Source of the DNA: JACMRP01 sp047302465
GTDB lineage: Bacteria; Bdellovibrionota; Bdellovibrionia; Bdellovibrionales; Bdellovibrionaceae
Reading direction: 5' to 3'
Length of the DNA stretch: 64,000 nt
Assembly (NCBI RefSeq): GCF_047302465.1
Contig: NZ_CP178621.1
Span: 4,030,001 to 4,094,000, forward strand
The notes beneath the pieces are model-generated. The model was not told where the DNA came from. It saw only the letters and a list, made by a program, of their open reading frames with translations, and did not search any database. Each line of letters opens with the position of its first letter. The first letter of the stretch is position 1. Shown one piece after another: positions 8,252 through 17,437 of this stretch. Made by a program: the position numbers and the translations under genes.

Positions 8252-8538
8252 ACATCAGAATCGCGATTGTATCACAACTCTGTTCAATTCAAAAAAACTA
8301 GTAATCATGTCGGAATTTTGAAATCTCTCAAGCAGAAAATCACTAAACTCGTAGGGTCAAGTTGTCACCATTTCGTCATGTTTTTGTCTGATTCTTTACA
8401 AGTTTCTAACATGAGCACGCAGTAAACTAGCACAAAATGACCTCAAATCGAGAAGTTATCAACGCTCTCCACAGACTTTTCCACAGACCTGCCTAAAAAG
8501 TGGGGAATTTATGTCCCTTTTTTTAAGATTCTTAAATT
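8252..8538. other. Spacer upstream of ssrA
   Basis: About 290 bases hold the ssrA promoter region (minus strand, TACAAT at 8266-8271) and an AT-rich tract. No convincing ORF or RNA gene is seen. An 84-codon plus-strand frame overlapping this area runs antisense through tmRNA and is discounted. Confidence 0.5.
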
Positions 8539-9498
8539 TTAGTGCGACGTGCCTTCACTGCTGTTTTTATCAGCAGAAACTGCCTCTGGAGTCGCATTCG
8601 TCACCGGGAAAAGTTGGATGTTGAGCTGGTAAACCTTCTCGCCCTTCGAGCTTGTGCGTGCAATCGAGTTGTCTTTATTGATTTGCTTACGCATCTGACG
8701 AAGCTTGAATTTGATCTCTTCAAACTCTTGCTTAGTTAAACTCAAAGTCAAAGTTCCGAACTCTCTCTCAGTCGCTGAGTCTTGATACAAAGACTCTAAG
8801 CCTAAGTACATCAACTGCGCTTGCAATTTTCTAACGAGAGCGACCGGCACATCTTCAGCGGATTCAATCAATGTGTGTGCCTTACGTACAGCACCCGTCT
8901 CTGGATCTTGTACAAGCTCGCCCGAGTTAAAGAGACTCTGCAATGCTTGCTCGATCTCGTCTTCAGAGGCTTTGCCACGCAAAATTTCTTTCAAAGATTT
9001 TACGTCAAACTTAACACCCTCTTGGTCGACCATTGCATAGATCACCCAAGCAGCCCAGTTCGGGATTTTCTCCCACGTCTTTCTGTCGATCTCACCTGAT
9101 TTCAGCTTTACCTGCACACGATGCTCAGAAAGTTTTTTAAGAAACATATTGCGATCCGCAGGATCGGTCGACTGACCATAGCCAACTAACAACTCAAAGT
9201 CCTCAGTCGCTTCTTTGTTCATGCCAAGAGCTTTTGCAAACTTCAGCACCATTTCGTCAGAAAGATTACGACGACCTTCGATGATCATTTTTAAATAATT
9301 CGGAGACTTGATATTCGCCGCCGCAGAAAAAGTTGCGTAGCTATAAGGGCGAATATCGCTCGCCGTGAGCTTTCGTTTATACTCCAAAAAACCAGCCAAA
9401 TATTTGCGGTAATCCATGTAATCTGAAACATGGGGTGCCGGGATGGAAGTAGCGGAATTGTTTGTAGACTTTTCGAACTCGAGTTGGGTTCCCTGCAT
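8539..9498 (-). CDS. TIGR02147 family protein
   Basis: The segments MDYRKYLAGFLEYKR, YSYATFSAAANIKSPNYLKMIIEGRRNLS and FAKALGMNKEATEDFELLVGYGQS are diagnostic of TIGR02147. This family is common in Bdellovibrio and Fibrobacter and has an HTH-like N-terminal half; its function is not established, and a DNA-binding regulator is most likely. The start is set at 9498 (MQGTQLEFEK), where AGGAGG lies about 9 bases upstream, rather than at a longer frame with no ribosome site. The protein is then 319 residues. It stands alone, downstream of a terminator for the lipoprotein gene. Confidence 0.88.
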   Translation of the reverse strand: MQGTQLEFEKSTNNSATSIPAPHVSDYMDYRKYLAGFLEYKRKLTASDIRPYSYATFSAAANIKSPNYLKMIIEGRRNLSDEMVLKFAKALGMNKEATEDFELLVGYGQSTDPADRNMFLKKLSEHRVQVKLKSGEIDRKTWEKIPNWAAWVIYAMVDQEGVKFDVKSLKEILRGKASEDEIEQALQSLFNSGELVQDPETGAVRKAHTLIESAEDVPVALVRKLQAQLMYLGLESLYQDSATEREFGTLTLSLTKQEFEEIKFKLRQMRKQINKDNSIARTSSKGEKVYQLNIQLFPVTNATPEAVSADKNSSEGTSH

Positions 9499-9557
9499 AG
9501 AAATCAGCCTCCTATTTCTGTCAAATAGTGGAACCCAGGCTTTTTGCGATGACAACC

Positions 9558-9595
9558 AAAAAAAACAGGGCCGCCACTTGGAGTTGGCGGCCCTG
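9558..9595 (-). terminator. Rho-independent terminator
   Basis: A perfect 11-bp stem CAGGGCCGCCA/TGGCGGCCCTG (9566-9576 and 9585-9595) with a run of eight A on its left gives a U-tract on the minus strand. It ends transcription of the lipoprotein gene. Confidence 0.9.
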
Positions 9596-9628
9596 CAAGG
9601 AAAAGGGCTGAATTAACAAGAACTTCAG

Positions 9629-10882
9629 TTAGTCCATACGAAGGTTTTCTTCGTTGGCAGTAACCGTTGGTTTGATGATTCGCATCACGGTCATTACCCA
9701 AGTATCTTGCTCGAAACCGCCGCGCTTTCTCATTTTCACGGCGATGCGAACCTGACCCAAGCCATTATTGTTGATGATCTTGGCGCCGCCAATATAGTCG
9801 GCCATCGTGTAATCGTAATTATTTAAAGAATCCAAATCCAAAGACTCTGTTACACGCGGAGTACGATCCGCAGTGATGCTCACAGAACTTCCCGCATCTG
9901 GAGCCAATAACGGGCCACCGAAAGAAAGAAGCTGACGGCCTTGTCCAAGAACTTGAACGTCAAAACCAGAACGACCATTTACTACTTCGAAAGAGTTCAA
10001 ATAAATGTTCTTCATTCTGTGGTGAGTAGCAATATCATCATTTGTGTTCAACCAGAAACGACGGATGAACTCATACTCTGGGTTGCCAGAACGGTCGCTT
10101 TGAAGCTTGATTCTGTAATCTGCCAAAGATTGACGGAAGATGATACCAACGGCTGCGCGGTCACCCGGCTCGCCGATCAAAAGACGTGCATAAGAAGTCT
10201 CGCATGTGCCATGCAAGTCCAAGCACTTGATCTTACCTTCAATGCGTTGACGACCTGTGGTCTTACCACGAGATTTGCTTTTAGAAATACGCAAAGAAGA
10301 CACGCGGCTATCTTCGCTCACGCCGCCAGCCAAAGTGTAATCCTTGATAACATTGTTACCTTCACGGATTTTCAAGGAGATCGTAAGATCACCCGTCGAC
10401 TTATCAAAGTTCAAACGAGCTGACTCGATGCTTTGAGCCGCGTCCTTATTAATTGTCTTAATAGTGTCGTCCAAATTCACGTCGTCGTTTCTTAAACGAA
10501 GGTACGTCAATAGATAGTCTGTTGATGAACCTGTATAGAAAAGACCATCGTCGTCTTCTAAGCCTGTGTAGCGCTTATCAAGATCGGTTCTTTCGATCTG
10601 TTTTGGATCTACAGGATCGTAACCAGCGGTTTCTTCCAAAGGATCAATAAGTTCTTCCGAAACACTTGGATCTGGAGTTGGAGACGGCGTTGGTGAAAGA
10701 TTCGGAGATGGCAAATCAATGCCCCCACCAGTTGGAACCTCTTCCACACGATTAGGATTAGTAGTAGCAGGCGGTGCTTGTGGACTGCGAACGTTTTTCT
10801 TTTCTCCGCAAGCCGACAATGCAGCGACAGCAAGAATTGCCGATAAATAAATCGCTGTTTGGCGATGAATCCTTGAACCCAT
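9629..10882 (-). CDS. Secreted lipoprotein, unknown function
   Basis: The start at 10882 (MGSRIHRQ) is preceded by TGGAGG at good spacing; the longer frame adds 14 residues without a site. A hydrophobic signal ends in the lipobox LSAC, so the 417-residue product should be lipidated at the Cys near residue 24. A Pro/Thr/Ser-rich linker (SPNLSPTPSPTPDPS) leads to a beta-rich domain with many charged turns and basic RISKSKSRGKTTGRQR. I do not recognise the family. It is probably surface or periplasmic and monocistronic. Confidence 0.85.
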   Translation of the reverse strand: MGSRIHRQTAIYLSAILAVAALSACGEKKNVRSPQAPPATTNPNRVEEVPTGGGIDLPSPNLSPTPSPTPDPSVSEELIDPLEETAGYDPVDPKQIERTDLDKRYTGLEDDDGLFYTGSSTDYLLTYLRLRNDDVNLDDTIKTINKDAAQSIESARLNFDKSTGDLTISLKIREGNNVIKDYTLAGGVSEDSRVSSLRISKSKSRGKTTGRQRIEGKIKCLDLHGTCETSYARLLIGEPGDRAAVGIIFRQSLADYRIKLQSDRSGNPEYEFIRRFWLNTNDDIATHHRMKNIYLNSFEVVNGRSGFDVQVLGQGRQLLSFGGPLLAPDAGSSVSITADRTPRVTESLDLDSLNNYDYTMADYIGGAKIINNNGLGQVRIAVKMRKRGGFEQDTWVMTVMRIIKPTVTANEENLRMD

Positions 10883-11184
10883 TTTAAACCTCCAAGATTT
10901 TTGTATCCAGCTGGAGGTGAGCAAGGGTTAGGCCAAAATTTGTCATGCTCCAAATCTAAAATAAAGGGACTTGGGAAGAGTTTTCCACCAAACTCACAGA
11001 AAAAAATTCAGGCTTGTCCAAGAAAACGTCAGGTTTCGGCAGCTGTCTGAGAAGATTCTCAAGAAAAAGGCCGCCTAAAAAAAATGCTTCCGCCTTTTAA
11101 TTCCGCACAATTCCATTGAAATATCGAACGAAAGGCGATAGATTTTTCGGTAAATATTTTTTAATTTATGGAAGTGGCACGTTT
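10883..11184. other. Divergent promoter region
   Basis: About 300 bases separate the lipoprotein gene (minus) from the HTH gene (plus). It must hold both promoters. I see AT-rich stretches around 11150-11165 but no clear -35/-10 pair, operator or RNA gene. Confidence 0.4.
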
Positions 11185-11457
11185 ATGGACTTATCGAAAT
11201 TTCTTAAAGAAAAACGTTTGCAAGCAGGACTCTCTCAAGGCGCGGTAGCTAAGAAACTTGGTTACACAAGCCCACAATTCGTCAGCAACTGGGAACGCGG
11301 ACTTTCTCAACCACCAGTAGCAACACTTCGTAAGATTGCACAAATCTACAACATCTCTGCGAACGATATGTTTGACGTAATGTTGAAAGCAACAATTGAT
11401 CAAGTGACTGCAGAGCTTACAGAAAAATTCTATAAGCAAAGCAAATCATCTAGATAG
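11185..11457 (+). CDS. XRE-family transcriptional regulator
   Basis: The 90-residue protein is an XRE HTH domain: MDLSKFLKEKRLQAGLSQGAVAKKLGYTSP, then FVSNWERGLSQPPVATL, with a helical tail. The start at 11185 matches the usual domain start; the longer frame from 11116 adds an unlike AT-rich leader. The next gene follows after 29 bases, and the pair is probably cotranscribed. Target genes are unknown. Confidence 0.85.
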   Translation: MDLSKFLKEKRLQAGLSQGAVAKKLGYTSPQFVSNWERGLSQPPVATLRKIAQIYNISANDMFDVMLKATIDQVTAELTEKFYKQSKSSR

Positions 11458-11486
11458 TAATCACCGAAAAGGATGGAGTCTTTGAG

Positions 11487-12236
11487 ATGATGAACGTTTC
11501 CGTGAATTACCACAACCCCACATCAAATATGTATGCGGGGTTAGAGTACGGTATTGCTGCTGAGATCATTCAACAAATCAATGAAATCTATTACATTCTT
11601 GCTAAGGCCTCTGTTCCCGTTCGTCCCTTTACTCCAAAAGCTATTCAAGCTTTGAAAGAGGCCGACGAAATCAAAAAACTCAGAATTCTTCAGGATCTTA
11701 CAAACTGGAAAAACATTTTGGTTTCTGCGAACGTCGGCATTGAAAAGGTCGACGAGAAACAATTGGCTGCGAAAGCTTTAAAGTATTTTAATTTTCGACT
11801 TAAAGATCATGATTGGCTTGAGACTTGTGGAGATCAAATTATTGAAATCTACAATCCTGAAGGCATTCAACTTTACCGCAGCTTGAACTTCTTTAATACT
11901 TGCGGCTATTCCCTGCTCGATCTTTGTGTCAACGAATGGTTCGTTTTGTGGGAGCGCCCAAAGGCAATCATTCAGCGTATTCACGATGTGGTTGGCCAAG
12001 TTCTGACCGGAACTAAAACCGACACTGCTGTGGGCATCGGGCCTCACCTCATTCGTGAGACCTTCGATGATGGCACAACCCAACCTTTCCAACCGCGTAC
12101 AGCGATCGTTGAATTCTGCAACGTCTGCCCTACCTACAGCAATGACCTCAAAAATAACATCATTGGCTTTGTGATCACTTCCCGTGGAAAGCTTGTTTCC
12201 GTTGGCGAGGAAGCGACCGCGATTGATTTCATTTAA
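11487..12236 (+). CDS. Conserved-looking cytosolic protein, unknown
   Basis: I do not recognise this 249-residue protein. It has no signal peptide or membrane span. A helical N-terminal half with a Lys/Glu-rich helix leads to a mixed C-terminal half containing FFNTCGYSLLDLCVNEWFVLWERP and FCNVCP. AAAAGGATGGAG provides a site ahead of ATG 11487. It follows an XRE regulator by 29 bases, which suggests a regulator-effector pair. It overlaps the convergent desaturase by four bases. Confidence 0.75.
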   Translation: MMNVSVNYHNPTSNMYAGLEYGIAAEIIQQINEIYYILAKASVPVRPFTPKAIQALKEADEIKKLRILQDLTNWKNILVSANVGIEKVDEKQLAAKALKYFNFRLKDHDWLETCGDQIIEIYNPEGIQLYRSLNFFNTCGYSLLDLCVNEWFVLWERPKAIIQRIHDVVGQVLTGTKTDTAVGIGPHLIRETFDDGTTQPFQPRTAIVEFCNVCPTYSNDLKNNIIGFVITSRGKLVSVGEEATAIDFI

Positions 12237-13207
12237 GCAGCTGTAACTTCAGAAGGCTCGTGGGTATCAGCCGGCGACAAGACCGTCCCAACATCCACAC
12301 GCTTGTTTTTTAGAATCCAACCCAAACTCGGATCCGTATTGTAGCGACCCTGAAGAGCGTTCTTCACGGGCTCGTGCAGCTTATCTAGGTGATACCATGG
12401 AACGTCTGGGAACATGTGATGCTCGATGTGGAAATTAAAGTTTAAAACCACAAATCTTGCAAACCACTTTGGATACACACAGCTTCGCGCAGTTTGAAAT
12501 TGTTCCCACGCAGGAAACTTCTCTTCACCCCTAAATTGCGGAAGTTGCAGGTGATGGGGAAAGTTCACTACTTCGACAGCCACAAAATAGACGAACACAG
12601 TCGGCAGCAGCACGCTCATAACGAAACTTGCAGGCGTTGCAAAAAGCAAAAGTCCCCAAACCGCTAACGGCATCAAGATACTGATACCCATTTTGAGAGA
12701 GCGCGGCTCTTTAACATAAAGTCTCAGAGACAAGTCCCAGAAGATGAAATGTTGAATCAGTCCTAAAATCGGAAACCACAACATCCAAAGACTGCTGATG
12801 AGATTTTGTTTGAGCTTTGAATATTTCGGAAAAGCAATGATCACAGCCATCACTGGATCTTTTTCTACGTTTCCGCTCCATTGATGGTGCTTCAGGTGAC
12901 TGCGCTTCCAGTTTTCAAAGGGCAACATGCAAAACGCGCCGCCAATATCACCCGCAAGATCATTGATCCAACGGGTTTTTGAAACGGCACCGTGAACAGC
13001 ATCATGCATGATTCCGAAGCCACGGAACATCAAGCAAAAAAGCATAGGGATCATTGCAAAACGCATCCACGTGTCGTGACCGAAATTCCAAAGGGCCAAT
13101 GCACTGACCGCCAAAAACAAGTCTTGTGCGGCATGTACGGCGATTGCCAAAGGTTTTTTCTCAAGATCCAGAGATTTTTTAATACTGATATACTGTGTAC
13201 GATCCAT
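12233..13207 (-). CDS. Membrane fatty acid desaturase family protein
   Basis: Three histidine clusters, HDAVHG, HLKHHQWSG and HIEHHMFP, spaced among hydrophobic spans are the diiron ligands of integral membrane desaturases/hydroxylases. The length of 324 residues is typical. The likely substrate is a membrane or free acyl chain; position specificity cannot be read. It lies 14 bases downstream of a GNAT-like gene on the same strand, a pairing that recurs in the 36-45 kb locus of this window. Confidence 0.9.
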   Translation of the reverse strand: MDRTQYISIKKSLDLEKKPLAIAVHAAQDLFLAVSALALWNFGHDTWMRFAMIPMLFCLMFRGFGIMHDAVHGAVSKTRWINDLAGDIGGAFCMLPFENWKRSHLKHHQWSGNVEKDPVMAVIIAFPKYSKLKQNLISSLWMLWFPILGLIQHFIFWDLSLRLYVKEPRSLKMGISILMPLAVWGLLLFATPASFVMSVLLPTVFVYFVAVEVVNFPHHLQLPQFRGEEKFPAWEQFQTARSCVYPKWFARFVVLNFNFHIEHHMFPDVPWYHLDKLHEPVKNALQGRYNTDPSLGWILKNKRVDVGTVLSPADTHEPSEVTAA

Positions 13208-13221
13208 AGGTGTTCTCTCTG

Positions 13222-13899
13222 TTAAGCAGCGATACTTTCAACGAAGATTTCATCTTGTGGTACATGCAGGCGATCTTCCCACAAAGTATCTACAAGTTTT
13301 CCAAGCTCTGGGCGTGGATATGTTTCCATCACGTCAGGGAAAAAACTCATAAGGTCCACATTGTCTCCGTGACCAGACGGAATTTCCATCGCGATCGTTT
13401 CAGCTCCCCACATCGCACACGATCTTTGCACGTTGCGATCACGGCGCGGAGCCAGTGTCATTGCATCCGCTTCTAACCAAGTGAAGACTTTCGCAGCAGT
13501 GCCAAGAATTAAATCTTTCATTGAAAAACCAAGTTTCGCACCACGCGCTTCGGGACTGACTGTGAGATTTCCCATCACAACAATTTTGTCGCCACGTGAA
13601 CGAAGCTTTTGCATGTGCGTGTCGCCCCAATTTGCAAAATAAGAGTCTTTCACTGTTGTTGGCATAGACGCATCGACCACTCTGTAAAAACAAAGGCCCA
13701 GGCATTTGCCATCAACTAAAACGCCACCAACATAATCTTGGCGTGTGAATGCATCGGATTTCAGAAAGCCCGCTGGCTTTTGCAAATCATTGAAAGCTTT
13801 TTCCCATGAAGCTTCCCAAAATTTATAAACTTCTTGATAGACTGCGCGCATTTCTGGGTGAGGACGCTGACCAGGCACAAGTACATACTGTAATTTCAT
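13222..13899 (-). CDS. GNAT-like N-acyltransferase
   Basis: The 225-residue protein has the GNAT fold pattern: a central GDKIVVMGNLTVSPEARGAKLGFSMKDLI segment with an R-G-x-K-L-G acyl-CoA loop, followed by a helix. It resembles the N-acyl amino acid and autoinducer-synthase-like branch by length rather than by any signature I can prove. It is probably cotranscribed with the desaturase downstream, so acyl transfer in lipid or signal metabolite synthesis is plausible. A GGAGG-type site lies before ATG 13899. Confidence 0.7.
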   Translation of the reverse strand: MKLQYVLVPGQRPHPEMRAVYQEVYKFWEASWEKAFNDLQKPAGFLKSDAFTRQDYVGGVLVDGKCLGLCFYRVVDASMPTTVKDSYFANWGDTHMQKLRSRGDKIVVMGNLTVSPEARGAKLGFSMKDLILGTAAKVFTWLEADAMTLAPRRDRNVQRSCAMWGAETIAMEIPSGHGDNVDLMSFFPDVMETYPRPELGKLVDTLWEDRLHVPQDEIFVESIAA

Positions 13900-14073
13900 G
13901 TTTCGATTCCTCCAAAACAGGATTCATTTATAAACAGTATTGGTTCACAGAGTAGGCCAGACTCTGCACGTCTACAAAAAACAAGAAATAAGGCTAGTTT
14001 GCCCGCGGCCACACTTGGCGTGAGTGTTCGCTTTCAGGACCACAAAAGAAAATCAAACACTTTTGAAAAAGAC

Positions 14074-14098
14074 AAAAGGGTCCAGAGGACCCCTTTTC
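14074..14098 (-). terminator. Rho-independent terminator (likely bidirectional)
   Basis: A hairpin of GGGTCC (14078-14083), loop AGA and GGACCC (14087-14092) is flanked by AAAA and CTTTT. It lies just downstream of the alpha/beta hydrolase gene on the minus strand. Confidence 0.7.
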
Positions 14099-14127
14099 TA
14101 GTTGAAATAATTTTTGTTTAGGAGCAT

Positions 14128-15000
14128 TTAGAGCCGCGCCGTCTTTCCCTTGTTGGGCTTGCTTTGCGTGACTTGTGCTGTGTAACTTCTCTCTGCTTTT
14201 TCTATGTGATCACGGACCAAATGGATCACTTCATAGGGCTGTTCGACAACCAACGCATACCCTGCGTGCTGAACAGTTTTATAAGCAACATGAGGAATCT
14301 CTAACCCTAGCCGTTTGTATGCAGAAATGTTGTGAGGTTGATCTTCATCCCCCGCAATAATCAGCACCGGAACTGAAATTTTTTTGAGATCTTCTTTCGA
14401 AAGATCGCGGTGATGAAAAACCTGTCGCATATTTTCTAACTCGTCTGGTGATAATTTCGAAAAATGCTCCAGCAGTTTTTCTCTTTTAGCAACAACGCTT
14501 GGATCTTTCGAGGCTCTAAAGCTTGCGCCAAAAGCCATGTTGGCAAAACTTTCCATTCCAGATTTGGCTCCATGCTTTTTCATAGAGTCTAAAAAGTGAT
14601 CCATCTCTTTGATGGTTTGAATACTTTCTGATTCAGCAACCGCACCCATCACCGTACAACTTTTTAGTAAGTCTGAACGTTGTACTGCCAAGTTCAAACC
14701 GACATAGGCCCCTAAGCAGTTGCCGACAAAATGACAAGGTTCGATTTTTAGATGCTCAATAAGATGTATCGCATCTTGAATAGAGGTTTGCAGGTCTGAT
14801 TTCTTATTTACCCGAGAACTTTGCCCCTGGCCGCGATGATCATAACAGATCACGCGATATTCATCAGAAAACGCATCTATCATCGGCTGATAGATCGACG
14901 CATCCATGTAAAGCAGTGGACTAAAAACGATCGCCGGAGCATTTTGAGGACCGTTATCTGTGTAATAGATGTCGGTTCCGTTAAACTTAACTGTAGGCAT
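14128..15000 (-). CDS. Alpha/beta hydrolase with cysteine nucleophile motif
   Basis: The 290-residue protein has the alpha/beta hydrolase core: YDHRGQGQSSR (oxyanion region), the nucleophile elbow FVGNCLGAYVG, the acid in IIAGDEDQPH and the catalytic His in QHAGYALVVEQP. The elbow has Cys where most members have Ser (G-x-C-x-G), as in dienelactone hydrolases and PHA synthases. The start at 15000 (MPTVKFNG) follows AAGGAGA; the longer frame has no site. It is monocistronic, and the substrate is unknown. Confidence 0.88.
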   Translation of the reverse strand: MPTVKFNGTDIYYTDNGPQNAPAIVFSPLLYMDASIYQPMIDAFSDEYRVICYDHRGQGQSSRVNKKSDLQTSIQDAIHLIEHLKIEPCHFVGNCLGAYVGLNLAVQRSDLLKSCTVMGAVAESESIQTIKEMDHFLDSMKKHGAKSGMESFANMAFGASFRASKDPSVVAKREKLLEHFSKLSPDELENMRQVFHHRDLSKEDLKKISVPVLIIAGDEDQPHNISAYKRLGLEIPHVAYKTVQHAGYALVVEQPYEVIHLVRDHIEKAERSYTAQVTQSKPNKGKTARL

Positions 15001-15120
15001 GCTATCTCCTTTTCTTGTGTCGCACACCAGAGATACCCAACGCCCCCTCGGCGCTGCCAGTGAAGATAAAAAATTCGGGAGAAAAACAAAATGCGGTAGA
15101 GTGTCGTCCAGAAACCGTAA

Positions 15121-15885
15121 CTATTGCGGCGTCAAAAATTCACACAAGTGCTGAGACTCGCGAAGCTCTTTCATGAAGTTCTCATAGGCGGGACAGTGAG
15201 CTTCAACCAAATTCCAAAAAGCTGCTGAATGATTCATATGTCTAAGATGAGCTAACTCATGGATGATCACGTAATCGATGATTTCGGGCTTAAAAACAAT
15301 CAAACGCCAATTAAAGTTAATCGCGCCCCGCGAAGAACAACTGCCCCACCGCGTTTTTTGTTCACGAAACTTTAGTGTCTTTGGAAATAGGTGCATTTGT
15401 TCAGCCCAATGCTGAGTGCGCTCCGTGATTTTTTTGATGGCTTCGCGCTTATAGAAGTCACGGATCACGGCAAGAAGCTCTGGATGCTCGTCCGTCAACA
15501 CTTCGGCACTCCAATCATTGCGTGGAATATGCAACCGCAGTTCATCGTCTTGCCGAGCCACGAAAGCTTTTGCAAGGACCGTGATTGTCATTCTGAGTGC
15601 CAGGTCCTGACCAAAAAAAGGAAACTTTTGATAGGATTGAATTTTTCTTTTCGGAAATTTCTCGGCCAATTCTTCAAACTTATTGAAGTGCTTTTCGATC
15701 CAGTCCCTTTTCGCCAATAGAAACTCATAGATGACTTTCTGCGAAGTCATCTTGCCAGCTACCACTTTGATAGGACGCTGCGGATACAAATAGATCGACA
15801 CCGACCGACGCATCGGTCGACGATGAACTTCGACAGTCCAGTTCGAGAATGAAAAGCTTTCTGTATCTTTTGCTTTGCTTGCCAT
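15121..15885 (-). CDS. YgjP-like (DUF45) metal-dependent peptidase family protein
   Basis: The C-terminal IIHELAHLRHMNHSAAFW has HExxH-type zinc ligands plus a third His. KTRWGSCSSRGAINFNWRL is the usual YgjP/DUF45 signature before it. The 254-residue length fits. Family members are described as metallopeptidases, and E. coli YgjP is reported as a UTP pyrophosphatase, so the reaction is uncertain. The gene is divergent from the srkA-like gene, with about 40 bases between their starts. Confidence 0.88.
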   Translation of the reverse strand: MASKAKDTESFSFSNWTVEVHRRPMRRSVSIYLYPQRPIKVVAGKMTSQKVIYEFLLAKRDWIEKHFNKFEELAEKFPKRKIQSYQKFPFFGQDLALRMTITVLAKAFVARQDDELRLHIPRNDWSAEVLTDEHPELLAVIRDFYKREAIKKITERTQHWAEQMHLFPKTLKFREQKTRWGSCSSRGAINFNWRLIVFKPEIIDYVIIHELAHLRHMNHSAAFWNLVEAHCPAYENFMKELRESQHLCEFLTPQ

Positions 15886-15924
15886 TTGTTTGCTATAGAG
15901 TTTGACCGGAGTTAAACTGCCATT

Positions 15925-16890
15925 ATGAATTCAAAGAGCTCTTTTTACAATCTGGATCCCGAAAAGGTTCTACAAGCCGCAGAAAACCTGGGTTTTCTGA
16001 CGACCGGAGAATTTTCTCAGCTGAATTCCTATGAAAATCGCGTCTTTGATATTCGTTTGGAACAGCCTTTTGAGGGTCACTCCAACATTATTTCTAAATT
16101 CTATCGTCCGCACCGCTGGAGCAAAGCTGCTATTTTGGAAGAACATCAGTTCTTGTTAGATCTACAAGCTGAAAGCATTCCTGCTGTGGCTCCAATTAAG
16201 CTTACATCCGGCAGCACCTTGAGTGAACAGTACGATATGTATGCGGCTTTCTTTCCGAAAGTGCGCGGCCGTATGCCTCAGGAATTTGTCGGTGATGAGC
16301 TTTTTCAAATCGGCCGCTTAATGGCGCAAGTTCACAATATCGGTGCTCGCAGAAAAGCTCAGCATCGTCCTGTCTTAGATACGACTTACTATGGCGGCTG
16401 GGACACTTTGGATCACTTGCAATCTTGGATCGCGCCGGAGGTTGGGGATCGCTACAATGCCGCAGCCGAAATCATTCTGAATCGCTTAGATGACCTTTTG
16501 GATCCAAGTGAATTCATCCGTATTCATGGCGATTGTCATAAAGGAAACTTACTTCATAATGGTCAGCAGTTTTTCTTAGTCGACTTTGATGATTTCTGCA
16601 CCGGCCCGGTCATCCAAGATTTCTGGATGCTTCTCAGTGGCGAAGGCGAAGAAGGTCTGCGTGAGCGGGAAGAGATCATTCAGGGCTATGAAGAGCTTCG
16701 TGAGTTCCCCGTTCACCAATGGGAATGGGTGCCGTGGTTGCGTGGTTTAAGAATTATTTCTTACGCCGGTTGGATTGCAAAGCGCTGGGAAGACCCAAGC
16801 TTCCCAAGACTCTTCCCCGAATTTAATACTTATCGCTATTGGGCCGAAGAGGTCGAAGCACTTGAAAAGATCGCCTGGGCCCAACGCTAG
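15925..16890 (+). CDS. srkA: SrkA/RdoA-type stress response kinase
   Basis: The 321 residues begin with GFLTTGEFSQLNSYENRVFDI, as in YihE/SrkA. The catalytic loop IHGDCHKGNLL and the metal-binding VDFDDFCTGP are of the aminoglycoside-phosphotransferase/kinase fold. SrkA is a Ser/Thr kinase that protects cells under envelope or oxidative stress. It is monocistronic, followed by a terminator of the opposing gene. Confidence 0.92.
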   Translation: MNSKSSFYNLDPEKVLQAAENLGFLTTGEFSQLNSYENRVFDIRLEQPFEGHSNIISKFYRPHRWSKAAILEEHQFLLDLQAESIPAVAPIKLTSGSTLSEQYDMYAAFFPKVRGRMPQEFVGDELFQIGRLMAQVHNIGARRKAQHRPVLDTTYYGGWDTLDHLQSWIAPEVGDRYNAAAEIILNRLDDLLDPSEFIRIHGDCHKGNLLHNGQQFFLVDFDDFCTGPVIQDFWMLLSGEGEEGLREREEIIQGYEELREFPVHQWEWVPWLRGLRIISYAGWIAKRWEDPSFPRLFPEFNTYRYWAEEVEALEKIAWAQR

Positions 16891-16930
16891 AAAATAAAAA
16901 AGCCTCTGGCGCGTTTCGCAGCAGAGGCTT
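16890..16930 (-). terminator. Rho-independent terminator
   Basis: The stem AAGCCTCTG/CAGAGGCTT (16900-16908 and 16922-16930) is preceded by AAAATAAAAA, which gives a U-tract on the minus strand. It ends the small secreted protein gene. Confidence 0.85.
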
Positions 16931-16956
16931 CGTCAAACTCTGAAGAGTTTTTAAAA

Positions 16957-17322
16957 TTACTGAATTTTAGTTTTGATTTTGTGTTTGCCGGTGGATTCGC
17001 AAGTCGTTTCCATCGCAGTTGTTGCACATTTCATAGTGCCGCAGTTCAAAGTAAGAACTTGGTTTTCTTTATTGAGTTCTTTGGTCTCTTTTTTCCAATC
17101 AGCGCAGGCTTTTTTCCAGCTTTCGCGCGCTTCTTTCAAAAGAGCTGCTGGGTCCCCTTGGATCTCGTCTTCGCCCGCAGTGATCTCGAACTTAGGCTCT
17201 TCTTTGTTGCCTTTTTGGATCTTGATGGTTGTGTCGCCATCTGCAGGAATGTCTTTGATACCCATGCTTTGTGCAAAGGCTGCAGTGGTGACTAAACTTA
17301 ATGCAATAACTAGGAATTTCAT
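16957..17322 (-). CDS. Small secreted periplasmic protein, unknown
   Basis: The 121-residue protein has a clear signal peptide (MKFLVIALSLVTTAAFAQS). The mature part is Lys/Glu-rich with helical potential (AALLKEARESWKKACADWKKE) and four cysteines near the C-terminus (LNCGTMKCATTAMETTC), probably forming disulfides. Family unknown. A GGAGG-type site precedes the ATG. Monocistronic with its own terminator. Confidence 0.85.
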   Translation of the reverse strand: MKFLVIALSLVTTAAFAQSMGIKDIPADGDTTIKIQKGNKEEPKFEITAGEDEIQGDPAALLKEARESWKKACADWKKETKELNKENQVLTLNCGTMKCATTAMETTCESTGKHKIKTKIQ

Positions 17323-17437
17323 AATTCCTCCTTGTAGGAGATGAATTTAGGCAAAAGTTCTTTGTTTGTTCAGGACTTTTTAGCGTGCGCGGGGCGTTAA
17401 CGCGTGAAATACGAGCAGCCGGGGGTTAAACCGTCCT

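Noticed and set aside
8171..8425. An 84-codon ORF overlapping ssrA
   Set aside because: It is antisense to tmRNA, which is well supported by pairing, tag frame and CCA end.
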